Source of the DNA: CAYSRJ01 sp964525675
GTDB lineage: Bacteria > Spirochaetota > B62-G9 > DRHN01
Length of the DNA: 9,588 nucleotides
NCBI GenBank assembly: GCA_964525675.1
Contig: CAZGJW010000115.1
Location: forward strand, 1 to 9,588
Reading direction: 5' to 3'
A model generated the notes under the pieces. It did no database searches, was not told where the DNA came from, and was given only the letters and a program-made list of their open reading frames with translations. A program made the translations under genes and the position numbers. Positions 1 through 5,714 of the stretch are shown in pieces (within the stretch, counting starts at the first letter, position 1; the number at the start of each line of letters is the position of its first letter).

Positions 1-122
1 GGCGGTATATACAAACCGCATACGGAGCGCAAAAGCATGTGGTCAGGGTGCGTGTTAACAGAAAACTCTCTGATACGGGATGGGAATACGGCATTCTTGC
101 AAAATCAACAAAAGTAGAATAA
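1..122 (+). CDS. 3' end of an unidentified protein (partial)
   Basis: Codons read from position 3 stay open from the window edge to a TAA at 120-122, giving about 39 residues and ending GWEYGILAKSTKVE. The composition (charged residues, a Val/Arg alternation in HVVRVRVNRK, then GWEYG) looks like the C-terminal beta-strand of a folded domain. Frame 1 is also open, to a TAG at 115-117, but gives a less protein-like sequence. I do not recognise the family: the fragment is too short, and the start lies outside the window. The stop is followed at once by a promoter candidate, so this gene probably ends the preceding transcription unit or overlaps a new one. Confidence 0.5.
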   Translation, partial: RYIQTAYGAQKHVVRVRVNRKLSDTGWEYGILAKSTKVE

Positions 123-123
123 A

Positions 124-153
124 TTGAAAAGATATGGTATCGTGTTATATACT
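124..153 (+). promoter_or_regulatory. sigma70-type promoter candidate upstream of the 184 gene
   Basis: TTGAAA (124-129) and TATACT (148-153) are separated by 18 nt. Each box differs from consensus at one position. Predicted initiation near 160 would leave about 24 nt of leader before the ATG at 184. Position and quality fit a promoter for the small hypothetical gene and the STAS gene. This is sequence inference only. Confidence 0.5.
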
Positions 154-183
154 TGAGTACATAATGACGATCGGAGTTTGTGC

Positions 184-465
184 ATGGCGGAAATCAACGA
201 GGATGTTATCGCACAGGTATACAGAGCATACCAGGAAGCGCCCCATTCGCGGGGAAAATCGGAAGCCCTGGTGAACGGCTCGCAGAGGGTATTGTTCAAA
301 TTAAACAGGTATGTAAATGACCAGAACAAGTTCAAAGAAAAATCAGAGGTAGCGCTTTCAGAGTTGGAAAATATACTGAACAGGTTTTATTACCAGGATA
401 CCCTTTTTATAGACAGAATGATGTATGAAGCGCGGGCATTTGTACTCGAGAAGAGGGCTCCCTGA
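184..465 (+). CDS. Hypothetical protein, 93 aa, small, likely helical
   Basis: I do not recognise this family. The ATG at 184 is chosen because CGGAG (172-176) lies 7 nt upstream; an in-frame TTG at 178 is too close to that SD. The protein is 93 residues, rich in charged residues and predicted mostly alpha-helical. Residues about 40-75, with the run KFKEKSEVALSELENILNRF, could form an amphipathic helix or short coiled coil. There is no signal peptide, membrane segment or metal-binding Cys/His cluster. The stop lies 38 nt before the TTG start of the STAS gene, so the two are probably co-transcribed from the promoter at 124-153. A role as a partner or regulator of the STAS protein is only a guess from adjacency. 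Confidence 0.75.
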   Translation: MAEINEDVIAQVYRAYQEAPHSRGKSEALVNGSQRVLFKLNRYVNDQNKFKEKSEVALSELENILNRFYYQDTLFIDRMMYEARAFVLEKRAP

Positions 466-503
466 AAAACTTCGGATTTATTGAATACACCAAGGAGGTC
501 ATT

Positions 504-872
504 TTGTCTGAGATAACGATTAAAGTTTCATATAACGGGAATAATGAGGATATCGCGATACTGTGTCCCGAAGGATATATAGATACGACAACATCACCTG
601 AAATTGAAAGTGTACTTTTAAAGGAGCTTTCCCGAAAAAAATACAGGTTCATTGTTGATCTCGAGAATGTTGATTATGTCAACAGTTCGGGATGGGGTGT
701 ATTCATACGGGAGATCAAACAGATTCGGGAAAACAGGGGCGATCTTGTACTGGTGAAGATGACTCCGGATGTGTTTTCCGTATATGAAACAATGGAATTT
801 TCCAAAATCCTGAAATCTTTCAACAGTATCGAGAGTGCTCTCACGTATTTGAGCGGAATCGATCCCCCCTGA
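504..872 (+). CDS. STAS-domain protein, anti-anti-sigma factor (SpoIIAA-like)
   Basis: A 122-residue, single-domain STAS protein. Members of the anti-sigma-antagonist family bind an anti-sigma or switch kinase and are controlled by phosphorylation of a Ser in a DSSG-type loop. Here the loop is V-D-Y-V-N-S-S-G-W-G at about residues 56-65, with candidate phospho-sites Ser61/Ser62; Asn60 replaces the usual Asp. The strand before it (YRFIVDLENV) and the helix after it (WGVFIREIKQIRE) match the STAS fold, and residues 14-30 (EDIAILCPEGYIDTTTS) match its first strands. The start is a TTG, supported by a near-perfect SD (AAGGAGGT, 492-499) 4-5 nt upstream. It is cytosolic with no membrane segment. 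It follows the small gene at 184. No cognate anti-sigma kinase, phosphatase or sigma factor is visible in the window, so the pathway it serves is unknown. Confidence 0.9.
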   Translation: MSEITIKVSYNGNNEDIAILCPEGYIDTTTSPEIESVLLKELSRKKYRFIVDLENVDYVNSSGWGVFIREIKQIRENRGDLVLVKMTPDVFSVYETMEFSKILKSFNSIESALTYLSGIDPP

Positions 873-930
873 ATAAAAGCAGATCAAAACCGGTTATTTT
901 ACTCCTTCCTTTTTTATCCGATAATTTCAA

Positions 931-972
931 TGAGGTATTCTTATTGAAGTATTCTTATTGAGGTATTCTATC
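931..972 (+). repeat. Three tandem copies of a 14-bp unit
   Basis: The unit TGAGGTATTCTTAT occurs at 931-944, then 945-958 with one change (G to A), then 959-972 with the same first 11 bases and a divergent end. The array ends exactly where the SD of the methyltransferase gene (GGAGG, 973-977) begins. It may be a slippage-generated micro-array or a set of protein-binding sites. No function is shown. Confidence 0.8.
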
Positions 973-982
973 GGAGGAACAG

Positions 983-1801
983 ATGGCTGAAACGCTCGAG
1001 CAGATTAAATGCAATATATGCAGCTGTCCTGATGCCAGAATGCTTCTTGATATGGACGGGTTTCAGTATAAACGATGCAATGATTGTGGCCTGGTGTATC
1101 AGAATCCGAGACCTGTTTTCAAAGACCTGAGGCATCGGTATGGACCGCAGTATTTTGACTATGAGTTCAGCAATCAGAAGAATTTTTTTCATTTGATGGA
1201 ACTCGGATTGCGGGATATAAAGTTTGACGATCTGTTTCAGGGAGATACGGCTCACAGGACATTTCTCGATATTGGATGTGCCACGGGGCTTTTACTAAAA
1301 TTCATGAAGGATAAGGGCTGGCGTACAAAGGGTGTTGAAATTTGCAGGGAATCTGCGGAGTACGGGATAAAGGAGTTTGGCCTCGATATTTTCATCGGCA
1401 CTCTTCATGAAGCGAAGTTCCCGGATGATTACTTTGACGTCGTGCACTTTTCACACGTTATCGAGCATGTCCCTGACCCGAAAGGAATGCTGAATGAGGT
1501 GAAGAGAATCGTTAAAAGCACCGGGCACGTCGTCATTACGACACCGAATGTAAACGGTATGCAGGCACGGTTTGCGCGTACCGGGTGGAGGTCGGCAATC
1601 CCGGACCACATCTATCTTTTCTCCAAAAAAACTCTCAGGAGGCTTCTCGATATAACCGGCTTTCAGGTTGTAAAACAGGTGTCGTGGGGCGGTATTCCCG
1701 TTGGCAAGAGATCTCCCTTTATAAAGCGTCCGGCTGACCGCCTTGCGAAACTCCTCAATGTGGGCGATGTCATGCTGTTTCATTGTACCCCTGCGGGATG
1801 A
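983..1801 (+). CDS. Class I SAM-dependent methyltransferase with N-terminal CxxC pairs
   Basis: A 272-residue methyltransferase of the Methyltransf_23/type-12 kind. Residues 10-35 carry two pairs, C10-x2-C13 and C32-x2-C35, a zinc-ribbon-like element often seen ahead of this methyltransferase domain. The SAM-binding motif I is FLDIGCATG (about 94-102). The acidic end of strand 2 is GVEI (117-120). The later motif V-V-H-F-S-H-V-I-E-H-V at about 153-163, followed by KGMLNEVKRIVK and ITTPN, is characteristic of the family. The substrate cannot be read from sequence; relatives act on sugars, polysaccharide chains, quinones or other small molecules. The start ATG has GGAGG (973-977) 5 nt upstream. 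It lies 110 nt after the STAS gene with a tandem repeat between them, and is followed by a promoter for the next gene, so it probably ends its own unit. No signal peptide or membrane segment is seen. Confidence 0.9.
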   Translation: MAETLEQIKCNICSCPDARMLLDMDGFQYKRCNDCGLVYQNPRPVFKDLRHRYGPQYFDYEFSNQKNFFHLMELGLRDIKFDDLFQGDTAHRTFLDIGCATGLLLKFMKDKGWRTKGVEICRESAEYGIKEFGLDIFIGTLHEAKFPDDYFDVVHFSHVIEHVPDPKGMLNEVKRIVKSTGHVVITTPNVNGMQARFARTGWRSAIPDHIYLFSKKTLRRLLDITGFQVVKQVSWGGIPVGKRSPFIKRPADRLAKLLNVGDVMLFHCTPAG

Positions 1802-1847
1802 ATGCGCTGTATTCGCTATCCCAAGTAGGTAACAACCCCGGATGCTG

Positions 1848-1876
1848 TTGCAAAATCACAGCCAAGGTTTTATAAT
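1848..1876 (+). promoter_or_regulatory. Strong sigma70-type promoter for the thymidylate synthase-like gene
   Basis: TTGCAA (1848-1853), a 17-nt spacer and a perfect TATAAT (1871-1876) lie in the 135-nt gap between the methyltransferase and the next gene. Initiation near 1883 would give a leader of about 54 nt before the ATG at 1937. The optimal spacer and the AT-rich stretch downstream (1877-1920) support it. It makes the next gene independent of upstream transcription. Confidence 0.65.
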
Positions 1877-1936
1877 AAATCAATCACTCATTTACTGTAT
1901 CTAATTATTTCAAACCAATTATTCGAGGATCAGTGT

Positions 1937-2857
1937 ATGAAGAATATACCGGTGCTGCATGTGCAGGAAAAAACGCTCGCGCAGGCATATGAAGCTGCAC
2001 TCGTAACCCTGCATCAAAACGGAATCAGAATCAAAACACAGTACGACAGGGCGGATGATCCGCCGAGTATAGACGCGACGATGAATATTACTGTGCTGGA
2101 GCCCTGGAACGACCCGATGATACACAAGGCGTTCCCTGGAGGTATAGAAGATTTACGGGAATATGTACTGGAGCTGCAGGGTATAAAGGACCACTGGATG
2201 AAAAACATGAATGACCCTGACGATACCAGGTGGGAATACACCTATCACTGGCGCCTGCACGACTATGGGGCCTGGAAAGAGGGGATGTCTCCGGAAAGCG
2301 AACAGCGGACCGTTGGGCCATTCAGGATCAATCAAATAGATGCGGTGATTAAAAAGCTTCTGGAACAGCCATACACACGGCAGGCGCAGATGATAACCTG
2401 GATGCCGAACACCGACCTGACATGCTATGACCCTCCATGCCTGCAATCGCTCCACTACCGTATTGTCGAGGAAGATGAGGAGACCTGGTATCTCAACTGT
2501 AATGTCCGATTCCGTAGCAACGACGCATGGGGCGCCAATTTTATGAATATGTTCGGTATCGTTCATTTTAACAGGGATATTCTGGCTGCGGAAATCGAAA
2601 AGGGCTCTGGGAAGAAGGTAGAGCTCGGGCGGCTGAACTGGCATGCCGATTCGTATCACATCTATGGAAAGGATATCGATGATTTCAAGCGCCGGTTTCT
2701 TGACCGCCTCGATACCCCATTTGAGAAAAGGGTGTACAATTTTTTCGACCCGATGATACAGGAGATCTATCTTGAGGCAGAGGAAAACATTAAACGAAAA
2801 ATAGATGCCTACGATATGCAGCACAAAACAGGCACCACAGGGGGTCAGGAAGTCTAA
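1937..2857 (+). CDS. Divergent thymidylate synthase-family protein (ThyA fold)
   Basis: A 306-residue protein with recognisable landmarks of the thymidylate synthase/dCMP hydroxymethylase family, which methylates dUMP (or hydroxymethylates dCMP) using methylene-tetrahydrofolate. Residues 165-176 read D-P-P-C-L-Q-S-L-H-Y-R-I, matching the catalytic PPC-H-x3-Q-F box with Cys168 as nucleophile; Leu169 replaces the usual His and His173 the usual Gln. RSNDAWGANFMN (193-204) corresponds to RSxDxxLGxPFN, and its Asn204 aligns with the Asn that favours dUMP over dCMP. DSYHIY (238-243) corresponds to D-x-H-x-Y with one extra residue. R148 and W155 in TRQAQMITWMPN match the phosphate-binding RR...AWNP region, with Gln149 in place of the second Arg. 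The C-terminus does not look like the classical catalytic tail. The ATG has GAGGAT (1925-1930) 6 nt upstream. Most likely it makes dTMP; an unusual pyrimidine hydroxymethylase or methylase is the alternative. Confidence 0.75.
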   Translation: MKNIPVLHVQEKTLAQAYEAALVTLHQNGIRIKTQYDRADDPPSIDATMNITVLEPWNDPMIHKAFPGGIEDLREYVLELQGIKDHWMKNMNDPDDTRWEYTYHWRLHDYGAWKEGMSPESEQRTVGPFRINQIDAVIKKLLEQPYTRQAQMITWMPNTDLTCYDPPCLQSLHYRIVEEDEETWYLNCNVRFRSNDAWGANFMNMFGIVHFNRDILAAEIEKGSGKKVELGRLNWHADSYHIYGKDIDDFKRRFLDRLDTPFEKRVYNFFDPMIQEIYLEAEENIKRKIDAYDMQHKTGTTGGQEV

Positions 2858-2904
2858 AATCATTATCCTGGTTACTATATTCTCAAGCTGCGCAGATAAC
2901 AAGC

Positions 2905-2936
2905 GCCGCAGCGGGAAGGGTAACCTGCGGCTTTAT
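2905..2936 (+). terminator. Possible weak intrinsic terminator after the thymidylate synthase-like gene
   Basis: GCCGCAG (2905-2911) pairs perfectly with CTGCGGC (2925-2931) across a 13-nt loop and is followed by the short T-rich run TTTAT (2932-2936). Stem and T-tract are both modest. It lies 47 nt after the stop and upstream of the next promoter, where a terminator would be expected. Confidence 0.35.
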
Positions 2937-2976
2937 CCGGACGTAAAGTTTTCGGCTGAAGGTTCGAATATAGCGC

Positions 2977-3005
2977 TTGAAAATTATTGTATCGGACTGT
3001 ACAAT
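2977..3005 (+). promoter_or_regulatory. sigma70-type promoter for the PEBP-family gene
   Basis: TTGAAA (2977-2982), a 17-nt spacer and TACAAT (3000-3005). Each box is one base from consensus. Initiation near 3012 would leave about 42 nt to the ATG at 3054, so the transcript includes the signal-peptide start as well as the internal ATG at 3150. Confidence 0.55.
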
Positions 3006-3053
3006 GTAAGGAAAGACACATTTCATCGGACCTCTATTGTCAGGGATAGTGCC

Positions 3054-3608
3054 ATGAGAAAGGCTTTCCTCATCACACTGATGATTGTCCTCTTTCTGCC
3101 ATCCGCAACCAAACTTCATTCAATAGAAAAAAAGAAAGGAGGAGCAACTATGGAGATAACGGTTACAAGCACGGTCTTTTCAGAAGGAGGAAAGATACCG
3201 TCTCGCTACAGCTGTGACGGAGAGGATATTTCTCCTCCTATTTCATGGATGCAGGGGCCGGCAGGAACAAAGAGCTATGCCCTGATATCGGATGATCCGG
3301 ATGCACCTATGGGTATATGGGTGCACTGGGTAATATACAATATACCGGCTTCCGTTACATCACTGCCGGAGAATGTGCCCGGTCAGCCGAAGCTTGCCGA
3401 CGGCACACTGCAGGGTATCAATGATTTCAAACGACACGGGTACGGTGGGCCGTGTCCGCCAGGAGGCACACACCGGTACTACTTCAAGGTGTATGCACTC
3501 AATACAAAGCTCGATGTCGGTCCGGGGCTCACAAAGAAGAAGCTTCTGAAAGCGCTTGAGGGACATATCGTTGCAAGCGGAGAGCTGATGGGAACATACT
3601 CCCGGTAG
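3054..3608 (+). CDS. Raf-kinase-inhibitor-like protein, PEBP family (YbhB/YbcL type), possibly exported
   Basis: Bacterial phosphatidylethanolamine-binding-protein family, 184 residues from the ATG at 3054. Both conserved PEBP regions are present: S-D-D-P-D-A-P (79-85) with W-V-H-W-V-I-Y-N-I-P (89-98), and G-Y-G-G-P-C-P-P-G-G-T-H-R-Y (129-142). These form the small anion/ligand pocket of the family. PSRYSCDGEDISPPISW (49-65) is also typical. Residues 1-23 look like a signal peptide (MRK, then a hydrophobic stretch AFLITLMIVLFLPSA, then polar residues). The ATG at 3054 has AGGGA (3042-3046) 7 nt upstream. An internal ATG at 3150 has a much stronger SD (GGAGG, 3138-3142; 7 nt) and would give a 152-residue cytosolic form matching the bare domain. 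I keep the longer start because a signal peptide is unlikely to arise by chance. The physiological role of these proteins in bacteria is largely unknown. Confidence 0.85.
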   Translation: MRKAFLITLMIVLFLPSATKLHSIEKKKGGATMEITVTSTVFSEGGKIPSRYSCDGEDISPPISWMQGPAGTKSYALISDDPDAPMGIWVHWVIYNIPASVTSLPENVPGQPKLADGTLQGINDFKRHGYGGPCPPGGTHRYYFKVYALNTKLDVGPGLTKKKLLKALEGHIVASGELMGTYSR

Positions 3609-3742
3609 GCGCCCGAAATAAAGCAGAGGCAATTTCGCAGGATGAAACCTGTTTAAATGCAAAAAGGCAATATCAACCGGGGCAGGCGTGCTGACCGATA
3701 GCCTGCGGCTCGGGAGATAATTTCAGTGTCAAGATTCCAGAT

Positions 3743-4744
3743 ATGAAAAAGAGTATCATTTCCGGGAATGAGCTGTCCAAAAAAGAGCTGGAAGACCTCA
3801 TAGAGCTCTCGACTGCTCTTAAAAAGAATCCCCTGAAATACAGTAATACACTTCGCCACAAACGGCTTCTTCTACTCTTTCAAAAATCCTCTACGAGGAC
3901 GCGGGCTGCGTTCGAGCTCGGGATGAAGGGGCTCGGAGGTGACACCGTTGTGATGGATTGGGAGAAGAGCAACCTTGCCATTTCTCCAATCAAATATGAA
4001 GCTGCCTTTTTATCGCGGGTATTCGATGGCGTGATCGCCAGGCTTGTTAAAAACGAAGATATGCGTGAACTTGGAAATTCCCTGTTGATACCCTCTATAA
4101 ACGGGTGCTGTAACCTGTATCACCCCTCCCAGGCGCTTGCCGATTTCATGACCATATATGAAACGAACGGCAGCTTCGATACATCCCTCTGTTATGTAGG
4201 CGTACAGAACAATGTCGCGAATTCGCTTGCGCTGGTCGGTGCAAAGCTCGGTGTCAGGCTCGTCTTCGTTACACCTCTGAAGGATCATGTACCGGATGAA
4301 GTTAAAAAAATCTTATCCTCAGTAGCAAAGACGAACGGGATATCCCGGAACGAACAGGGAAAGAAGGGATTAAAGCAGGGACATACAGTTTGGAACACCC
4401 CTCTGTTCACTGAAACTGATGACCTCGAATATGCAGTGTCGAACTGCAGGTATGTCTACACAGACACGTGGATCAATATGGAGCTTTTCAATAAAGAGGA
4501 GTACAGAGATGAAAAACAGGAACGTATAAAAAAAATGCTTCCCTATCAGATAAATAAAAAACTAATCGAAAACAAAAATGTGTATATAATGCATGATATG
4601 CCTGTCCATCCAGGTTTTGAGATTGATGAGTATGCGATAACCTGCGACAGGTCCCTTATACTGCAGCAGGCTGAAAACAGACTCTATACAGCGCAGGCCC
4701 TCCTATTGAGACTCCTCAGGCCGGACTTCCGGATAACTTTCTGA
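3743..4744 (+). CDS. Ornithine carbamoyltransferase-like enzyme (argF family) with altered amino-acid site
   Basis: A 333-residue aspartate/ornithine carbamoyltransferase-superfamily protein. The carbamoyl-phosphate site is intact: FQKSSTRTR (46-54) and YHPSQALADFMTI (126-138). The second half resembles ornithine carbamoyltransferase rather than aspartate carbamoyltransferase: VGVQNNVANSL (152-162), YTDTWINM (239-246) and a C-terminal QQAENRL (308-314). The residues that define ornithine carbamoyltransferases are changed, however. The HCLP motif with its Cys is HDMP (284-287), the SMG loop after TDxW is INM, and the GD before NN is GV. Substrate is therefore uncertain: ornithine, an ornithine derivative or another amine. 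The ATG at 3743 has no clear SD, and no other standard start lies between it and the in-frame TGA at 3692, so translation may be weak or use another signal. It precedes the pyr cluster and would compete with PyrB for carbamoyl phosphate. Confidence 0.8.
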   Translation: MKKSIISGNELSKKELEDLIELSTALKKNPLKYSNTLRHKRLLLLFQKSSTRTRAAFELGMKGLGGDTVVMDWEKSNLAISPIKYEAAFLSRVFDGVIARLVKNEDMRELGNSLLIPSINGCCNLYHPSQALADFMTIYETNGSFDTSLCYVGVQNNVANSLALVGAKLGVRLVFVTPLKDHVPDEVKKILSSVAKTNGISRNEQGKKGLKQGHTVWNTPLFTETDDLEYAVSNCRYVYTDTWINMELFNKEEYRDEKQERIKKMLPYQINKKLIENKNVYIMHDMPVHPGFEIDEYAITCDRSLILQQAENRLYTAQALLLRLLRPDFRITF

Positions 4745-4758
4745 AAAAACGAAAAAAC

Positions 4759-4787
4759 TTGACACCTTCTTTTCTATTTGATATACT
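4759..4787 (+). promoter_or_regulatory. Near-consensus sigma70 promoter of the pyrE attenuator region
   Basis: A perfect TTGACA (4759-4764), a 17-nt spacer and TATACT (4782-4787); this is the best promoter in the window. It begins 15 nt after the stop of the carbamoyltransferase gene. The bases where initiation is expected (about 4788-4795) are all pyrimidines (CCCTTTTC), with the first purines at 4796-4798. The terminator at 4847-4882 lies downstream of it, so that terminator must act on transcripts starting here. Confidence 0.8.
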
Positions 4788-4797
4788 CCCTTTTCAA

Positions 4798-4884
4798 ATG
4801 GGGATAAAACAACGATATTATTTGGACCCTGCTGCTGGGGAAAAAGGCTTTCTTCTTTGCGTAAGGAGAAAGCTTTTTTTTTGA
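4798..4884 (+). CDS. Candidate leader peptide ORF (28 aa) spanning the attenuator
   Basis: ATG at 4798 opens a 28-codon ORF, MGIKQRYYLDPAAG followed by a C-terminal half ending in VRRKLFF, stopping at a TGA at 4882-4884. The ORF covers both arms, the loop and the T-tract of the terminator, with the stop codon using the last T. A translating ribosome following RNA polymerase closely would physically block the terminator hairpin, as described for the pyrBI leader of E. coli. No SD is visible. The ATG lies only about 2-5 nt from the likely transcription start, so initiation would have to be essentially leaderless. The peptide has no resemblance I recognise and is probably not functional in itself. 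The alternative is that the frame is open by chance, because a T/A-rich terminator encodes few stops in this frame. Confidence 0.5.
   Translation: MGIKQRYYLDPAAGEKGFLLCVRRKLFF
4847..4882 (+). terminator. Intrinsic terminator acting as pyrE transcription attenuator
   Basis: An 11-bp stem: GCTTTCTTCTT (4847-4857) pairs with AAGGAGAAAGC (4863-4873), with one T-G wobble and loop TGCGT, followed directly by nine T (4874-4882). The run AAAAAG before the stem can extend pairing into the T-tract. It is a textbook terminator, but it lies about 60 nt downstream of a strong promoter and 68 nt upstream of the pyrE start, so it is an attenuator (or the end of a short RNA of about 90 nt), not merely the end of the upstream gene. 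The 5' arm is U-rich in RNA, a plausible UTP-sensitive pause stretch. A small C/G-rich hairpin (CCC at 4827-4829 with GGG at 4838-4840) precedes it. I see no PyrR-type binding loop. Confidence 0.85.
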
Positions 4885-4950
4885 TGTACGTTATCAAGCA
4901 AGGTTTTCCCATCTATCGATGGTCCGAGAAACCCATAAAGGATATGGATA

Positions 4951-5532
4951 ATGGACAGACAAAGGGCAATGAAACTTCTAAAAGAAACAGGGGCGCTTCT
5001 TGAAGGGCATTTTCTGTTGAGCTCCGGAAATCACTCGTCCTACTACGTTCAGTGCGCGCTTTTGCTTTCATTTCCTTCTGCTGCAGTCGAGTTTATGCGG
5101 GATATTGCAGATAACATTTCAGAAGGGGATATCGATACCATTGCCTCGCCGGCAATTGGCGGAATTGTTGTTGCCTATGAGGTTGCGAGGCTTATCGGGA
5201 AGCGGGCGATTTTCCTCGAACGTGAGCACGGAGACATGCGGCTCCGCAGGGGTTTTACCATCAGAAAGGGGGAACGGGTGCATATTGTCGAGGATGTGAT
5301 TACGACCGGTGGTTCGGTTCTGGAAATAAAGGATGTCATAGAAAAAAGTGGGGGTCTTGTCTCAGGGTTTTCATCGATAATCAACCGATCTGGAGACCGA
5401 TTCAGGGTGAAAGAACCATTTTACTTCTGTGTGGAGATGACGCTGCCCGTATATCCACCTGATACGTGTCCACTCTGTAAAGAAGGTCTCCCTCTGGTAA
5501 AGCCGGGCTCACGGGCTACTACGAGTCGGTAG
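4951..5532 (+). CDS. pyrE: Orotate phosphoribosyltransferase
   Basis: A 193-residue PyrE that transfers the phosphoribosyl group of PRPP to orotate, giving orotidine 5'-monophosphate. Diagnostic features are ALLEGHFLLSSGNHSSYYVQ (15-34, the orotate/PRPP-binding N-terminal region of one PyrE branch), SPAIGGIVVAYEVAR (66-80), the flexible catalytic loop region LEREHGDMRLRRGF (89-102), and the PRPP motif V-H-I-V-E-D-V-I-T-T-G-G-S (110-122). The C-terminal extension contains CPLC (173-176) and ends KPGSR plus a short tail, as in several bacterial PyrE proteins of this length. The ATG at 4951 has AAGGA (4938-4942) 8 nt upstream; an ATG at 4944 is out of frame. Expression appears governed by the promoter/attenuator at 4759-4882. 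A 276-nt regulatory gap separates it from pyrB. Confidence 0.95.
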   Translation: MDRQRAMKLLKETGALLEGHFLLSSGNHSSYYVQCALLLSFPSAAVEFMRDIADNISEGDIDTIASPAIGGIVVAYEVARLIGKRAIFLEREHGDMRLRRGFTIRKGERVHIVEDVITTGGSVLEIKDVIEKSGGLVSGFSSIINRSGDRFRVKEPFYFCVEMTLPVYPPDTCPLCKEGLPLVKPGSRATTSR

Positions 5533-5631
5533 CCACGCGCAAAACAAAAAACCGTGGTATCCGAAGTATCAGCAGTGATCGAATACCTGAGTAAACATCT
5601 AAAAATAAGCAAGTGAACTTTCAATCAAAAA

Positions 5632-5662
5632 AGGTCAAGCCAACACTTGCCTAATGATTTTT
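5632..5662 (+). terminator. Possible weak terminator between pyrE and pyrB
   Basis: AGG-T-CAAG (5632-5639) pairs with CTTG-CCT (5646-5652) around a 6-nt loop, with a single bulged T, and is followed after five bases by five T (5658-5662). The stem is short and imperfect, so termination would be partial at best. It fits a boundary between a pyrE transcript and the pyrB promoter. Confidence 0.3.
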
Positions 5663-5714
5663 ACCGAAATTTTCCAATACGTAACAGGTTATGGGTGGGA
5701 AAAAGATCAATGTT

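Noticed and set aside
897..925. Possible promoter (GATAAT with a weak upstream TTTTAC) before the methyltransferase gene.
   Set aside because: The -35 match is too poor to call. The gene could equally be read from the upstream promoter.
1795..1822. Hairpin GGGAT...ATCCC with an inner GCG/CGC at the end of the methyltransferase gene.
   Set aside because: It overlaps the stop codon, has large internal loops and lacks a T-tract, so it is not convincing as a terminator.
2847..3053. An open stretch in the PEBP frame upstream of 3054 reads KSKIIILVTIFSSCADNK, resembling a lipoprotein signal.
   Set aside because: No start codon with an SD precedes it except an ATG inside the thymidylate synthase-like gene, and a promoter and hairpin occupy the same bases. 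It is probably a chance open frame.
3682..3706. Inverted repeat GCAGGC / GCCTGC with a 13-nt loop before the carbamoyltransferase gene.
   Set aside because: No T-tract follows and no promoter could be identified nearby, so neither a terminator nor an operator can be supported.
4796..4882. A PyrR-binding anti-antiterminator or a classic riboswitch in the pyrE leader.
   Set aside because: The RNA before the terminator is only about 50 nt, no PyrR-like conserved loop is seen, and no upstream segment complements the terminator's 5' arm to form an antiterminator.
5535..5560. CCACG / CGTGG hairpin just after the pyrE stop.
   Set aside because: Five base pairs with a long A-rich loop and no T-run. 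It could be chance.
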